DNA of 64,000 nucleotides from Pullulanibacillus sp. KACC 23026 (GCF_029094525.1 NZ_CP119107.1:124001-188000), one strand, 5' to 3'; counted from the first letter of the stretch, positions 1-8,546 are shown. Notes: generated from the letters alone by a model not told the origin. Made by a program: numbers and translations.

Positions 1-626
1 TTAATTCCTCCAAAAGCTGGAGCAACTGCTTTAATAGAACGAATGATTTCTTCGGTGTCTTGTGTATCTAAACAGATCGGAAACGAGTCAACATTAGCCA
101 TCTGCTTAAATAGCATGGCTTTTCCTTCCATAACGGGCATAGCCGCTAACGGACCAATGTTCCCTAAACCAAGGACGGCGGAACCATCTGAGATGACAGC
201 GACCGTATTTCGTTTAATGGTCAAAGAATAGGCTTTCTCAGGCTCTTCTGCAATAGCTGTACATACCGTTGCGACGCCTGGTGTATACACTCGAGCGAGA
301 TCTTCGCGGTTTTTGATTTTAGTTTTAAGAGCCGTTTCAATTTTACCTCCAAGATGCATAAGGAAAGTTCGGTCAGAGATTTGTAAAACTTTAACGCCTT
401 TTAACTGGGAGATCAAGTTGCCTAAGAGTTGACTATGTTTCAGGCCTTGCGCATTGATGGTAATATCTCGAACGGTATGCGTTTTGCTGGATGAAATAAC
501 GTCTACCCCAATAATATCTCCGCCAGCGTTACTGATCGCACTTGCTATTTCCCCAAAGGAAGAAACCTCAACATCCAACTGAAGTCGAACAATAATCGTT
601 GTACTGGATCCTGTTCCAATTGCCAT
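1..626 (-). CDS. Malic enzyme with N-terminal ACT domain (partial, 3' end outside window)
   Basis: The minus-strand reading frame starts at an ATG at 626, with AAAGGAG about 7 nt upstream, and runs off the left edge, giving about 208 residues. The first ~85 residues look like an ACT-type regulatory domain (MAIGTGSSTT, then beta-alpha-beta-like text). After that come malic enzyme landmarks: the Tyr of RVYTPGVA, then SDGSAVLGLGNIG, AAMPVMEGKA and APAFGGI. Known for the family: oxidative decarboxylation of malate to pyruvate with NAD(P)+ and a divalent metal. The cofactor preference lies in the missing part. A CcpA-like site lies about 190 bp upstream. Family confidence is high; the paralogue is not determined. 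Confidence 0.9.
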   Translation of the reverse strand, partial: MAIGTGSSTTIIVRLQLDVEVSSFGEIASAISNAGGDIIGVDVISSSKTHTVRDITINAQGLKHSQLLGNLISQLKGVKVLQISDRTFLMHLGGKIETALKTKIKNREDLARVYTPGVATVCTAIAEEPEKAYSLTIKRNTVAVISDGSAVLGLGNIGPLAAMPVMEGKAMLFKQMANVDSFPICLDTQDTEEIIRSIKAVAPAFGGI

Positions 627-817
627 ATGACCACTCCTTTACTTTTCTATTGTATTTCATCGTAATTTTTTTATGAAGGCAAGTCCTATCATACGTTTTG
701 CCTGAAACACCACTTAAAACGGTACCTGAGAAAAGAGGCAAGTCATGATAGCGCCACCTGAGGGTGAGGTACCACTCTATTTTCCACTTCCCATCCCTAT
801 ATTAATCTATCTATAAA

Positions 818-833
818 TGATAAGCGCTTACAA
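818..833. promoter_or_regulatory. Possible CcpA cre site
   Basis: TGATAAGCGCTTACAA is a near-palindrome that matches the cre consensus (TGNAANCGNWNNCW read on the minus strand) with one mismatch. Its place about 190 bp upstream of the malic enzyme start would fit carbon catabolite control. This is inference from the motif only. Confidence 0.35.
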
Positions 834-938
834 ACTAAAATTCAATAAGAACATGGGCATTTGAGTAAATGTAACTATTATGGCATCACTTCATTTAAGG
901 AAGAAACGATCGTCACCCAAGCGCGTTTATATAAAGTT

Positions 939-973
939 GCCTCCAAAGAAGCGTGAAAGCTTAATTTGGAGGC
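939..973 (-). terminator. Hairpin downstream of the DUF4023-like gene
   Basis: GCCTCCAAA at 939-947 pairs perfectly with TTTGGAGGC at 965-973. It sits 17 bp beyond the stop of the small minus-strand gene. The following T tract (read on minus) is weak, so termination is plausible but not certain. Confidence 0.45.
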
Positions 974-990
974 GTGCAGGATGTAATGAT

Positions 991-1122
991 TTAGCTATTA
1001 TCGCTATGCTCTCTGCTAGGTAACTTATGGCTTTTATGAGAGTTCCCTTTTCGCTTACTATTTTTTTTCATTTGTTCTTGTTTCTCATGCAACTGTTCGA
1101 CGTATTCATGTGTGTCTTCCAA
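991..1122 (-). CDS. Small DUF4023-like protein (43 aa)
   Basis: This minus-strand frame starts at TTG 1122, preceded by GAGGAGG with good spacing, and ends with TAA at 991-993. The product is short and very hydrophilic: it begins M-E-D-T-H-E-Y-V-E-Q-L-H-E-K-Q-E, continues into a Lys/Asn/Ser-rich stretch, and has KLPSREH near the end. The pattern 'HE(F/Y)VE(K/Q)LHEKQE ... KLP' recalls the DUF4023 family of small Bacillales proteins of unknown function; that match is from memory. No membrane segment or signal peptide is seen. The hairpin just downstream supports a self-contained gene. Function unknown. Confidence 0.7.
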   Translation of the reverse strand: MEDTHEYVEQLHEKQEQMKKNSKRKGNSHKSHKLPSREHSDNS

Positions 1123-1726
1123 TTCAGATCCTCCTCATCACTTTAATCACTCTTAATGTTTCCTTGGTAAGGAATGATCATTCATCAATACCTGAGTGTT
1201 TGGGTGTTTTAGCGGAGATGACTAGGAAGAAGAGACGGTTGACAGTGCCCAGTAACCAAGTCGTGTCTTGTATCATTTTCTTAAAGGTTTCTTTTTGCTT
1301 GGCTGTTTTCGTAAACTTTGGTGTTTTTTTTGGCTCCAATAAGCTCGCTTTCCGCGGGCAATCCGAGCCTCCTCGGCAAAATACGCCTGCGGAGTCTCGC
1401 CTATTTAACCTATTTTTATCAACTAGCAACAATCTTTAAGAAAAGAGCCTTTTGCTTTAATGTTGGCTTCATTTACTTGCTGCCGGTCTGCGATTTCCAA
1501 AATGCTCATCGCCCCCCTATTCTCAAAGTTAAGGTTACTGTTTAGACGTAAAAAGACAAAATAAGTTTCGTTTTATTTTTGAAATAGTAGATGATTTTCG
1601 AAAAAAGGAACTGAAGTCTTCTTAATAGAGTTAGCCCTGAATGTGGATTCGTGCAATAATGAGTGGGGAGTGACCTCTTGTGGGGCTGTCCCCTGAAATA
1701 GAATAGGTAAGGAATGAGGGCGAACA
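1123..1726. other. Intergenic region before LytTR gene
   Basis: About 600 bp without a supported gene. Several short open frames on both strands lack ribosome sites and overlap each other. A GC-rich repeat-like segment lies at 1343-1400. Confidence 0.5.
1343..1400. repeat. Fragment resembling a dispersed GC-rich Bacillaceae repeat
   Basis: The segment contains GCTCGCTTTCCGCGGGC, then the small hairpin CCGAG-CCTC-CTCGG, then CGCCTGCGGAGTCTCGC. This is far more GC-rich than its AT-rich flanks. It resembles a repeat I recall from intergenic regions of many Bacillus genomes. Only one copy is seen in this window, so repeat status rests on recollection. Confidence 0.4.
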
Positions 1727-2371
1727 ATGAAGGATCTTTCTATAAATACAATCCTCGAGTGTATGGGAGAGTTGTTTTCAGATGAACTATCCATTGCGGT
1801 TGCCGATACGAAGGAATATATATTCTATAAGCCTAGTAAGCGAATTGATTTGAGAATTAAGCCAGGGCAACCCATAAAAGAAGGAACAATGGCTTATAAG
1901 GCGATACATTCAGGGCAAAAAGTCTCGGAGTTTATCGACCGTGATGTATTTGGGGTCCCTTATCATGGAATAGCCATGCCTTTTCTTAATAACGGTGTGC
2001 CGGAGGGGTGCGTCACGGCCATTTATCCGACGTTAACCAATGGAAAATCAGTCGTTACTCTTAAGACATTGGATGGCTGGGTCCCTATTCCTTTTGCAAA
2101 AGTCATTTATATAGAAGCGAAAGATAAAAAAACGCATGTTTATGCTCAGGATTTGGAAGGAACTCATAAGTATTCATTAAATGAATTTGAATTCTTTCTT
2201 CCAAAAGACTCCTTTATTAGATGCCATCGTTCTTTTATCGTTAATGTTAATCATATAAAGGAAATTTTCCCTGATATCCATTCAACTTTTCTCTTATCCA
2301 TGAGCAATGGACAATCAGTGCCGGTCAGTCAAACTTATTCCAGTTATTTCCGAAAGTTATTGGGTTTCTAA
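1727..2371 (+). CDS. LytTR-family transcriptional regulator
   Basis: A 214-aa protein. Residues ~1-100 form a sensor-like region resembling PAS/GAF-type input (text such as EGTMAYKAIHSGQKVSEFI and GIAMPFLNNGVPEGC). Residues ~107-212 are a LytTR DNA-binding domain: FAKVIYIEAKDKKTHVYA, then the highly typical FIRCHRSFIVNVNHIKEI and the C-terminal PVSQTYSSYFRKLLGF. There is no receiver domain, so this is not a classical two-component response regulator. It lies 133 bp upstream of a co-directional CoA-transferase gene and probably regulates it, though that is inference. The ligand is unknown. Confidence 0.85.
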   Translation: MKDLSINTILECMGELFSDELSIAVADTKEYIFYKPSKRIDLRIKPGQPIKEGTMAYKAIHSGQKVSEFIDRDVFGVPYHGIAMPFLNNGVPEGCVTAIYPTLTNGKSVVTLKTLDGWVPIPFAKVIYIEAKDKKTHVYAQDLEGTHKYSLNEFEFFLPKDSFIRCHRSFIVNVNHIKEIFPDIHSTFLLSMSNGQSVPVSQTYSSYFRKLLGF

Positions 2372-2447
2372 AAAGTTTCTGCTTGAGGATACACTTTTTC
2401 TGTCTCATCCATTTATTTTGTGTTTTATAGTGAAAATTCAAATTTCT

Positions 2448-2460
2448 CCCATTAAATGGG
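2448..2460. promoter_or_regulatory. Short perfect inverted repeat upstream of CoA-transferase
   Basis: CCCATT-A-AATGGG lies 44 bp before the CoA-transferase start. It may be an operator or leader hairpin; no regulator can be assigned. Confidence 0.25.
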
Positions 2461-2504
2461 TAGAATATTTATAACTATTTAACAAAGAAAAGAAGGTTTT
2501 ACTT

Positions 2505-4016
2505 ATGGATAATAAATGGGAGAGAATCAGAGACCATCGACTTATGGATCGAGTTGTGACACCAGAAGAAGCCGCCTCTTGGATCCAAAATGGGATGACC
2601 CTTGGATTAAGCGGCTTTACACGTGCAGGGGATGTGAAGGCGGTGCCCGTTGCATTAGTGAATCGGGTAAAAGAGGATCCGGATTTTAAAGTGAACGTCT
2701 ATACTGGGGCATCATTAGGTTCAGATATTGATAAGCTTTTTACAGAAGCAGGAATTATTGGAAAACGGCTGCCCTTTCAAGCGGATGCAACGATGAGAAG
2801 CGGTATTAATCAGGGTGATCTACTATTTGTAGATCAGCATCTTTCGCATACTGCGGAGCTGATTCGCTCGAATGTGTTGGATATCGATATAGCAATTTTG
2901 GAAGCGATTGCAATCACGGAGGAGGGAATGGTTATCCCGACAACCTCCATTGGAAACTCCCTTTCTTTTGCCTTAAATGCCAAAACCGTTATTATTGAGA
3001 TCAATCTGGCTCAATCCACTCAGCTTGAGGGTGTTCATGATTTATATGCACCTGGCAAACAAGGGGAGAGGCAGCCCATCCCACTAATTAAGGCGGACGA
3101 TCGAATTGGGACAACGGGCATTTCAATTGATATTGAAAAGATAAAAGGGATTGTTTTCACAAGTCAGTTGGATTCACCTTCATCGATTGTTCCGCCTGAT
3201 GAGGAAACAGAGCGCATAGCAGGGCATTTGATAGAGTGTCTACGTAATGAGGTCAAGGCGGGCCGGTTGACCAATGGATTGGCTCCATTGCAATCGGGGA
3301 TAGGATCTGTTGCGAATGCCGTACTCCATGGGCTCTTACATTCAGAGTTTGAAAATTTGGAGGTTTATTCTGAGGTTTTACAGGATGCCGTATTCGAATT
3401 AATGGATGCCGGTAAGGTCAGGTTTGCCTCCTGTTGTTCCATTACGTTATCAGAAGACAAAATGAAACAGGTGTTTTCCGAGTTCGAAAAATATCGGGAT
3501 AAGCTGATTATGCGTCCGCAGGAGATTTCCAACCATCCGGAAATTATCCGCCGTCTAGGTTTGATTGCCATTAACACAGCATTGGAAGTAGATATTTACG
3601 GGAATGTTAATTCAACACATGTATCGGGAACTAGAATGATGAATGGAATTGGCGGTTCTGGGGATTTTGCGAGGAATGCCCGACTTGCTATTTTTGTAAC
3701 AAAATCAATTGCTAAGGGCGGTAAAGTATCCAGTATTGTGCCATTTGTCTCACATGTGGATCATACTGAGCATGATGTAGACATTATTGTCACGGAGTTT
3801 GGTTATGCGGACTTAAGGGGTCTTGCGCCAAGAGAAAGAGTCCCTTTAATTATAGAGAATTGTGCTCACCCCATGTACCGTGAGCAGCTTCGGGCTTACT
3901 ACCAAGAAGCGCTAACACGCGGAGGCCAGACTCCCCATGTCTTAGAAAAGGCACTCTCTTGGCATATTAATTATGCAGAACGAGGAACTATGCTGGATAG
4001 TCAGGATAATTCATAA
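2505..4016 (+). CDS. Succinate/acetate CoA-transferase (acetyl-CoA hydrolase family)
   Basis: A 503-aa protein, the normal length for Cat1/AarC-type class I CoA-transferases. The N-terminal half carries DRVVTPEEAASWIQNGMTLG and SGFTRAGDVKAVP. The C-terminal half has the glycine loop GIGSVANAVLHGL and the YSEVLQDAVFELMDAG segment. Glu290 there aligns with the glutamate that forms the covalent CoA thioester in AarC (Glu294), as far as I recall. VSGTRMMNGIGGSGDFARNA and the C-terminal ADLRGLAPRERV are also family-typical. Likely reaction: CoA exchange between short-chain acids such as acetate and succinate. Preceded by AAGAAGG and followed by a terminator. Substrate specificity is inferred. Confidence 0.88.
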   Translation: MDNKWERIRDHRLMDRVVTPEEAASWIQNGMTLGLSGFTRAGDVKAVPVALVNRVKEDPDFKVNVYTGASLGSDIDKLFTEAGIIGKRLPFQADATMRSGINQGDLLFVDQHLSHTAELIRSNVLDIDIAILEAIAITEEGMVIPTTSIGNSLSFALNAKTVIIEINLAQSTQLEGVHDLYAPGKQGERQPIPLIKADDRIGTTGISIDIEKIKGIVFTSQLDSPSSIVPPDEETERIAGHLIECLRNEVKAGRLTNGLAPLQSGIGSVANAVLHGLLHSEFENLEVYSEVLQDAVFELMDAGKVRFASCCSITLSEDKMKQVFSEFEKYRDKLIMRPQEISNHPEIIRRLGLIAINTALEVDIYGNVNSTHVSGTRMMNGIGGSGDFARNARLAIFVTKSIAKGGKVSSIVPFVSHVDHTEHDVDIIVTEFGYADLRGLAPRERVPLIIENCAHPMYREQLRAYYQEALTRGGQTPHVLEKALSWHINYAERGTMLDSQDNS

Positions 4017-4025
4017 AAAAATATG

Positions 4026-4070
4026 GCGGGCTGTTGTCATGTTAGCATGATCACAGCTCGCTTTTATTTT
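4026..4070 (+). terminator. Rho-independent terminator after CoA-transferase
   Basis: A long imperfect stem (GCGGGCTGT ... ACAGCTCGC, with an inner CATG/CATG pair) is followed by CTTTTATTTTTA. Confidence 0.8.
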
Positions 4071-4182
4071 TAGGATAAGCCGCTTTTAAAAGAGAAGAAT
4101 TTTGCGGAAGCCCGCGTGTGAACAAGGCGGGATGATTGCTAGTAAAGCAATTTGGCTAAATTGTAAAATTTTTGTGAAAAAA

Positions 4183-4197
4183 ATGAAAGCGTATTAA
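4183..4197. promoter_or_regulatory. Candidate cre site upstream of mtlA promoter
   Basis: ATGAAAGCGTATTAA fits the WTGNAANCGNWNNCW cre pattern with one mismatch at the late C. It lies just upstream of the MtlR-like site. Confidence 0.4.
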
Positions 4198-4202
4198 AAA
4201 AC

Positions 4203-4223
4203 TGTCAACAATCCCTGTGACAA
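4203..4223. promoter_or_regulatory. MtlR operator-like inverted repeat
   Basis: TGTCAACA and TGTGACAA, separated by 5 nt, resemble the B. subtilis MtlR half-sites (TTGNCACA/TGTGNCAA) imperfectly on the left arm. The site lies directly upstream of the -35 box of the mtlA promoter, where an activator would bind. Confidence 0.5.
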
Positions 4224-4241
4224 AAGTGTATTTAGAAGTGA

Positions 4242-4270
4242 TTGAATGCCCTGTAGAGTCTACTTATAAT
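4242..4270 (+). promoter_or_regulatory. Sigma-A promoter of the mtl operon
   Basis: TTGAAT at 4242-4247 and TATAAT at 4265-4270 are separated by 17 bp, close to 100 bp before the mtlA start. Confidence 0.6.
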
Positions 4271-4332
4271 AAAAGTGTGAATAACTTTACATCATTTTCA
4301 GCAATCATATGGATAGTAGCTTTCTTTATTAA

Positions 4333-4347
4333 ATGAAAGCGTTTCTA
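4333..4347. promoter_or_regulatory. Candidate cre site in mtlA leader
   Basis: ATGAAAGCGTTTCTA has a strong TGAAAGCG half-site but a poor second half. It lies downstream of the promoter, ending 20 bp before the start codon, where CcpA could act as a roadblock. Confidence 0.35.
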
Positions 4348-4367
4348 AATTACACGGAGGTGCTAAG

Positions 4368-5813
4368 ATGTCAGAAGTAGCACAAACTCGCCCAAGTGTC
4401 AGGGTGCGAGTCCAGAGACTGGGAAGTCATTTAAGCGGCATGATTATGCCGAATATAGGGGCATTTATTGCTTGGGGGCTTATAACAGCCTTCTTTATTC
4501 CAACAGGTTGGACGCCGAACGCAGATTTAGCCAAACTCGTTACTCCAATGATAACCTATTTATTGCCTCTTCTCATCGGTTATACAGGAGGTAAATTGGT
4601 ATATGGTGACCGAGGGGCAGTCGTCGGAGCTGCGGCAACAATAGGTGTTATTGTAGGTTCGTCTGTCCCAATGTTCTTAGGGGCTATGATTATGGGCCCT
4701 CTTGGCGGTTACTGTATCAAGCAGGTTGATAAGCTGTTTAAGGAACGAATTCCTAATGGTTTTGAAATGCTGATTAATAACTTTTCAGCGGGAATTGTTG
4801 GTGCTGCATTAGGTATCTTTGCATTTTTCTTAATTGGCCCTGCAGTCAATTCGCTGAGCCATTGGCTGGCATCGGGTGTTAACTTCCTGATCAGTCACAA
4901 TTTGATTCCATTAGCCAATATCTTTATTGAGCCGGCTAAAGTCTTGTTCTTAAACAACGCCATCGGTAACGGAATTCTAGTTCCCCTGGGTGCAGAACAA
5001 GCGAAAACAGCAGGTAAATCGATACTATTCTTGCTTGAAGCAAATCCAGGACCTGGTTTCGGACTCCTTCTTGCTTATTGGGTCTTCGGAAAAGGCAATG
5101 CTAGACAATCTGCCCCAGGCGCGATTATTATCCAATTCCTTGGCGGGATCCATGAGATCTATTTCCCTTACGTCTTAATGCGTCCGCTTCTTATCCTTGC
5201 TGTTATGGCAGGCGGTGTCGCTGGTACCTTTACATTTAGCATTTTGCATGTTGGATTAAATGCGGCAGCATCACCTGGTAGTATTTTTGCTGTATGGGCT
5301 ATGTCTCCAAAATCATCTATTTTAGGGGTTACTATAGGTGTGCTTGTTGCAGCGGCTGTATCGTTCTTAGTATCGGCCCTCATCATGAAGACGACAAAAG
5401 ATAAGTCGGCTGAAGGAGATTTGACAGCAGCAACATCAAAAATGGAAGAAATGAAAGGTAAAAAGAGCAGTGTAGCAGGTGCATTAACTGGTGCAGGAGC
5501 AGCTGAAGCGACTGGTCATATTGCTGGTCTTGATCAGGTTAATAAAATCGTGTTTGCCTGTGATGCAGGAATGGGCTCAAGTGCAATGGGGGCTTCTATC
5601 CTTCGAAACAAAGTGAAAAAAGCCGATTTGGATGTAGAGGTCACCAACACATCTATTAACAATTTGCCTGCTGATGCCGATATCGTCTTAACTCACAAAG
5701 ATTTGACGGATCGTGCAAAGGTTAAATTGCCAAACGCTAGACATATTTCTGTAGAGAATTTCTTAAACAGTCCTAAATATGATGAGTTAGTAAATGAATT
5801 GAAAAATAAATAG
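4368..5813 (+). CDS. mtlA: PTS mannitol transporter, EIICB component
   Basis: A 481-aa protein, close to the ~478 aa of B. subtilis MtlA. Residues ~15-345 form the EIIC membrane domain (text such as SGMIMPNIGAFIAWGLITAFF and, in the substrate region, GGIHEIYFPYVLMRP). A flexible Lys/Ala-rich linker follows. Residues ~390-481 form the EIIB domain with the phospho-acceptor Cys398 in FACDAGMGSSAMG. No EIIA domain is attached; that is the separate mtlF downstream. The start is supported by CGGAGG at good spacing. It imports and phosphorylates mannitol to mannitol-1-phosphate. First gene of the operon. Confidence 0.97.
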   Translation: MSEVAQTRPSVRVRVQRLGSHLSGMIMPNIGAFIAWGLITAFFIPTGWTPNADLAKLVTPMITYLLPLLIGYTGGKLVYGDRGAVVGAAATIGVIVGSSVPMFLGAMIMGPLGGYCIKQVDKLFKERIPNGFEMLINNFSAGIVGAALGIFAFFLIGPAVNSLSHWLASGVNFLISHNLIPLANIFIEPAKVLFLNNAIGNGILVPLGAEQAKTAGKSILFLLEANPGPGFGLLLAYWVFGKGNARQSAPGAIIIQFLGGIHEIYFPYVLMRPLLILAVMAGGVAGTFTFSILHVGLNAAASPGSIFAVWAMSPKSSILGVTIGVLVAAAVSFLVSALIMKTTKDKSAEGDLTAATSKMEEMKGKKSSVAGALTGAGAAEATGHIAGLDQVNKIVFACDAGMGSSAMGASILRNKVKKADLDVEVTNTSINNLPADADIVLTHKDLTDRAKVKLPNARHISVENFLNSPKYDELVNELKNK

Positions 5814-5821
5814 TCCAACAT

Positions 5822-5852
5822 AAAGGGTTGACCTTCTTAGGTCAGCCCTTTA
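5822..5852 (+). terminator. Hairpin between mtlA and mtlR
   Basis: AAAGGGTTGACC pairs with GGTCAGCCCTTT over a 6-nt loop. The tail after it is ATAAAA rather than a U tract, so it may attenuate or protect the mtlA 3' end rather than fully terminate. Confidence 0.55.
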
Positions 5853-5900
5853 TAAAATGGTGTCAACAACTAATGCGACGAAATTAGATTAACATTCCTT

Positions 5901-5929
5901 TTGAAACAATAATTTTATTGTATTAATAT
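5901..5929 (+). promoter_or_regulatory. Possible separate promoter of mtlR
   Basis: TTGAAA at 5901-5906 and TAATAT at 5924-5929, spaced 17 bp. This would allow mtlR expression independent of the mtlA promoter. Confidence 0.35.
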
Positions 5930-5988
5930 AGAACTGTATGCCCATAATAATCTAAATTGTGTCAGAGGTCGGTTGGTGAGGTGATTTC

Positions 5989-8103
5989 ATGTACGTGTCG
6001 GCGAGAGAAAGAGTCATAATAGAAACACTCCTTTCTCACCATGAGGAAATTACTGTAAAACAGCTTTCTGATGAACTGGGTGTGAGTGAACGGACTGTAC
6101 ATAGAGACTTAAAAGGTGTGGAAGATCTTCTTGAGAGAATTCAAATAAAATTGCTAAAAAAAGCAGGGGTCGGCATACAGCTTGAAGGCAGTCCGGAGAA
6201 GTTAGAGCAGCTCCAGCTCATGTTATTTAACCACTCACCGGTAGAGTATACACCTGAAGAAAGACAAACCATCATCCTGTGCACGCTTTTAGAAGCTGAC
6301 GGTCCGGTTAAACTCGTAGCCTTGGCTAATGATCTAAAGGTGACGATGGTTACAGTCAGTCATGATCTTGATAAAATAGAGGATCGTCTTAACAAGTTTG
6401 GGCTTTCGTTACAGAAAAAAAGGGGTTATGGAGTTGAAATTATAGGCTCAGAAAACTCTAAAAGAAGAGCAATGGGCGCCATTATTACGGAAAACATGGA
6501 CGAGATTGATTTTCTTTCTTTGGTAAGAGAGTCTATACAAAAGCAATCCCATTCCCAGACGGACACGATCTCAGAGAAGCTTCTTGGCCTTGTTGAGAAG
6601 CAGAAGCTTGTTATAGTGGAGAAAATTGTTGAGGAAGTAAATAAAGAGCGGGGTTATTTTATAGCCGACAGTGCTTACATAGGGTTAGTGGTTCATCTTG
6701 CACTTGCGTTAGAACGGATTGAACGTGGTGAACAAATTAAGATGGATCCGCATTATCTTCAATCCTTGCAGCTTTCACTCGAGTTTCCCATTGCTAAAAG
6801 GATGGTTGGGAAGCTTTCAGAGGTTTTTGGGTTAGAGATTCCGGAAGCGGAGATTGGCTATATCACCATGCATCTCCAAGGGGCAAAGTTAAGGCACGAT
6901 AGAGAATATGTGATGGATACCCAAAATCTAGAAGCATCAGAAAAGGCAACCCTGTTAATAAAGTTCGTCGAAGAACAATATCAGGTCGATTTATCGAGTA
7001 ATTTCTCACTTTTTTCAGGCCTTGTTACACACTTAGAACCGGCCATTTACCGAATGGAGCAAAACATGGGGATACACAATCCCTTGTTAGAACAAATTAA
7101 AAAAGATTATAAAGATTTGTTTGATGTCATCAAGCAGGGCGTTCAAGCCATTTTTACAAATATGGTCGTTCCGGATGAAGAGATTGGTTTTCTTGTCTTA
7201 CATTTTGGGTCGGCTCTTTTGTCTCGTCCTGATGAGGGACTTAAAGCTTTGGTGATTTGTTCGACGGGAATTGGAACGTCTAAGATGCTAGCTTCTCGAT
7301 TGAAGCGCGAATTCCCTGAAATCCAGCAACTTAGAAACGCCTCTTTATTTGAGGTCGACCAGTTGGGCACAGAGGATTACGATCTGGTTATTTCGACGAT
7401 AAGGCTTCTTAATTTTTCTCGTCCTTATATTTTGGTTAGTCCAATCCTCAATCAGGAAGAGATTACAAAAATAAGGACCGCTATTCGTGAAAAGAAGGTT
7501 GAGGTATTGCTTCGAAAAGAGCCAAGACCGTCCGCTGAGCCTTTGTTTAAAGTTAATAACTTTAAACGATCGATTCAAATGTTTGATGAAATTAAAAGGA
7601 TATCCTCTACCATCTTTGATATTCTTCAAGGATTTAAGGTGCTTGACTCTTCAAAGCGCACGCTCCATGAGACGCTTCAAGAGGTGTGCACGAGTCTTGA
7701 GGAAGAAGGGACCATTCAAAGGGGAGAGGCAGTAGTTCAGGCTCTTTTTGAAAGAGAACAACTTGGCGGTTTAGGAATTCCACAGTCTAAGCTTGCCTTG
7801 TTTCACACAAGAAGTGAAGATGTATTAAGGCCTGTCTTTTTGATTGTGAATTTAAAGACACCTTTTGACGTGATGTCTATGTCACAAGAAAGGATGCCTA
7901 TTTCAAGGGTGTTAATATTAATGGCTCCTAATCAAATATCTCATCGGGAGTTGGAAATATTAAGTTATATAAGTGCTCTTCTTATAGAAAACAGAGAGAG
8001 CATCACCCTGTTTGAGCTAAAGGATGAGGCCCAAATTGCGCAGTACCTAAGCAGTAAGCTGAATGATTTATTTAATTGGAAACTTAAAGAATTGAGGGAT
8101 TAA
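5989..8103 (+). CDS. mtlR: Mannitol operon transcriptional activator (PRD family)
   Basis: A 704-aa multidomain regulator matching B. subtilis MtlR (694 aa). The N-terminal DeoR-type helix-turn-helix has QLSDELGVSERTVHRDLKGVE, and a second HTH-like region follows at ~85-150. PRD1 carries the His of LVVHLALALE and MHLQG. PRD2 carries His348 (VTHLEPAI) and His405 (LVLHFGSALL). The EIIB(Gat)-like domain has Cys424 in VICSTGIGTSKM. The C-terminal EIIA-like domain has His606 in LFHTRSEDVLRP. These positions track the B. subtilis regulatory sites H342, H399, C419 and H599, so phosphorelay control by HPr, EIIB and EIIA is likely conserved. It should activate the mtlA promoter. Confidence 0.95.
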   Translation: MYVSARERVIIETLLSHHEEITVKQLSDELGVSERTVHRDLKGVEDLLERIQIKLLKKAGVGIQLEGSPEKLEQLQLMLFNHSPVEYTPEERQTIILCTLLEADGPVKLVALANDLKVTMVTVSHDLDKIEDRLNKFGLSLQKKRGYGVEIIGSENSKRRAMGAIITENMDEIDFLSLVRESIQKQSHSQTDTISEKLLGLVEKQKLVIVEKIVEEVNKERGYFIADSAYIGLVVHLALALERIERGEQIKMDPHYLQSLQLSLEFPIAKRMVGKLSEVFGLEIPEAEIGYITMHLQGAKLRHDREYVMDTQNLEASEKATLLIKFVEEQYQVDLSSNFSLFSGLVTHLEPAIYRMEQNMGIHNPLLEQIKKDYKDLFDVIKQGVQAIFTNMVVPDEEIGFLVLHFGSALLSRPDEGLKALVICSTGIGTSKMLASRLKREFPEIQQLRNASLFEVDQLGTEDYDLVISTIRLLNFSRPYILVSPILNQEEITKIRTAIREKKVEVLLRKEPRPSAEPLFKVNNFKRSIQMFDEIKRISSTIFDILQGFKVLDSSKRTLHETLQEVCTSLEEEGTIQRGEAVVQALFEREQLGGLGIPQSKLALFHTRSEDVLRPVFLIVNLKTPFDVMSMSQERMPISRVLILMAPNQISHRELEILSYISALLIENRESITLFELKDEAQIAQYLSSKLNDLFNWKLKELRD

Positions 8104-8105
8104 GG

Positions 8106-8546
8106 ATGGCATTTGACGTATTAGCATTAGACAATATTCAATTAAACGCGAGCGCGAGTGATAAGAAAAGCGCTATTAAATTAGCAGGGGATCTATTGGT
8201 TGAACATGGTTATGTTGACCCAAGTTATGTCGACAAAATGTACGAACGAGAAGAATTAACATCAACTTATATGGGGAACTTTGTTGCCATTCCACATGGT
8301 ACAGAAGATGCGAAACAAGCTGTCAAACATTCAGGGATTTCGATTGTTCAAATTCCAGAAGGCGTTGACTTTGGCGGAGGAAACATCGTGAAATTGGTAT
8401 TCGGGATTGCTGGGAAAAATAATGAGCATTTAGACATTTTATCTAAAATCGCGATTGTCTGTTCAGAGGAAGAAAACGTTCAGAAATTAATTGAAGCCAA
8501 AACAAAAGAAGACATTGTTTCTCTTTTTGAAGGAGTTGCTGACTAA
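8106..8546 (+). CDS. mtlF: PTS mannitol EIIA component
   Basis: A 146-aa soluble EIIA domain. The phospho-acceptor is His64 in VAIPHGTEDAK, the family signature. It takes phosphate from HPr and gives it to the EIIB domain of MtlA. The gene starts 2 bp after the mtlR stop and its stop codon abuts the mtlD start, so translational coupling is likely. Length is normal for a free-standing MtlF. Confidence 0.96.
   Translation: MAFDVLALDNIQLNASASDKKSAIKLAGDLLVEHGYVDPSYVDKMYEREELTSTYMGNFVAIPHGTEDAKQAVKHSGISIVQIPEGVDFGGGNIVKLVFGIAGKNNEHLDILSKIAIVCSEEENVQKLIEAKTKEDIVSLFEGVAD

Larger units (their letters stand above)
627..990. other. Intergenic region upstream of malic enzyme
   Basis: No convincing gene. 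It holds a cre-like sequence near 818-833 and a hairpin at 939-973. A 47-codon open frame from ATG 880 exists but has no ribosome binding site and runs through the hairpin, so it is not called. Confidence 0.5.

Noticed and set aside
880-1023. Plus-strand open frame of 47 codons (Lys/Arg-rich)
   Set aside because: No ribosome binding site, overlaps the terminator-like hairpin and is antisense to the end of the better supported DUF4023-like gene.
1110-1727. Several 60-110-codon open frames on both strands
   Set aside because: They overlap each other in different frames, have no ribosome sites and cover a GC-rich repeat-like segment.
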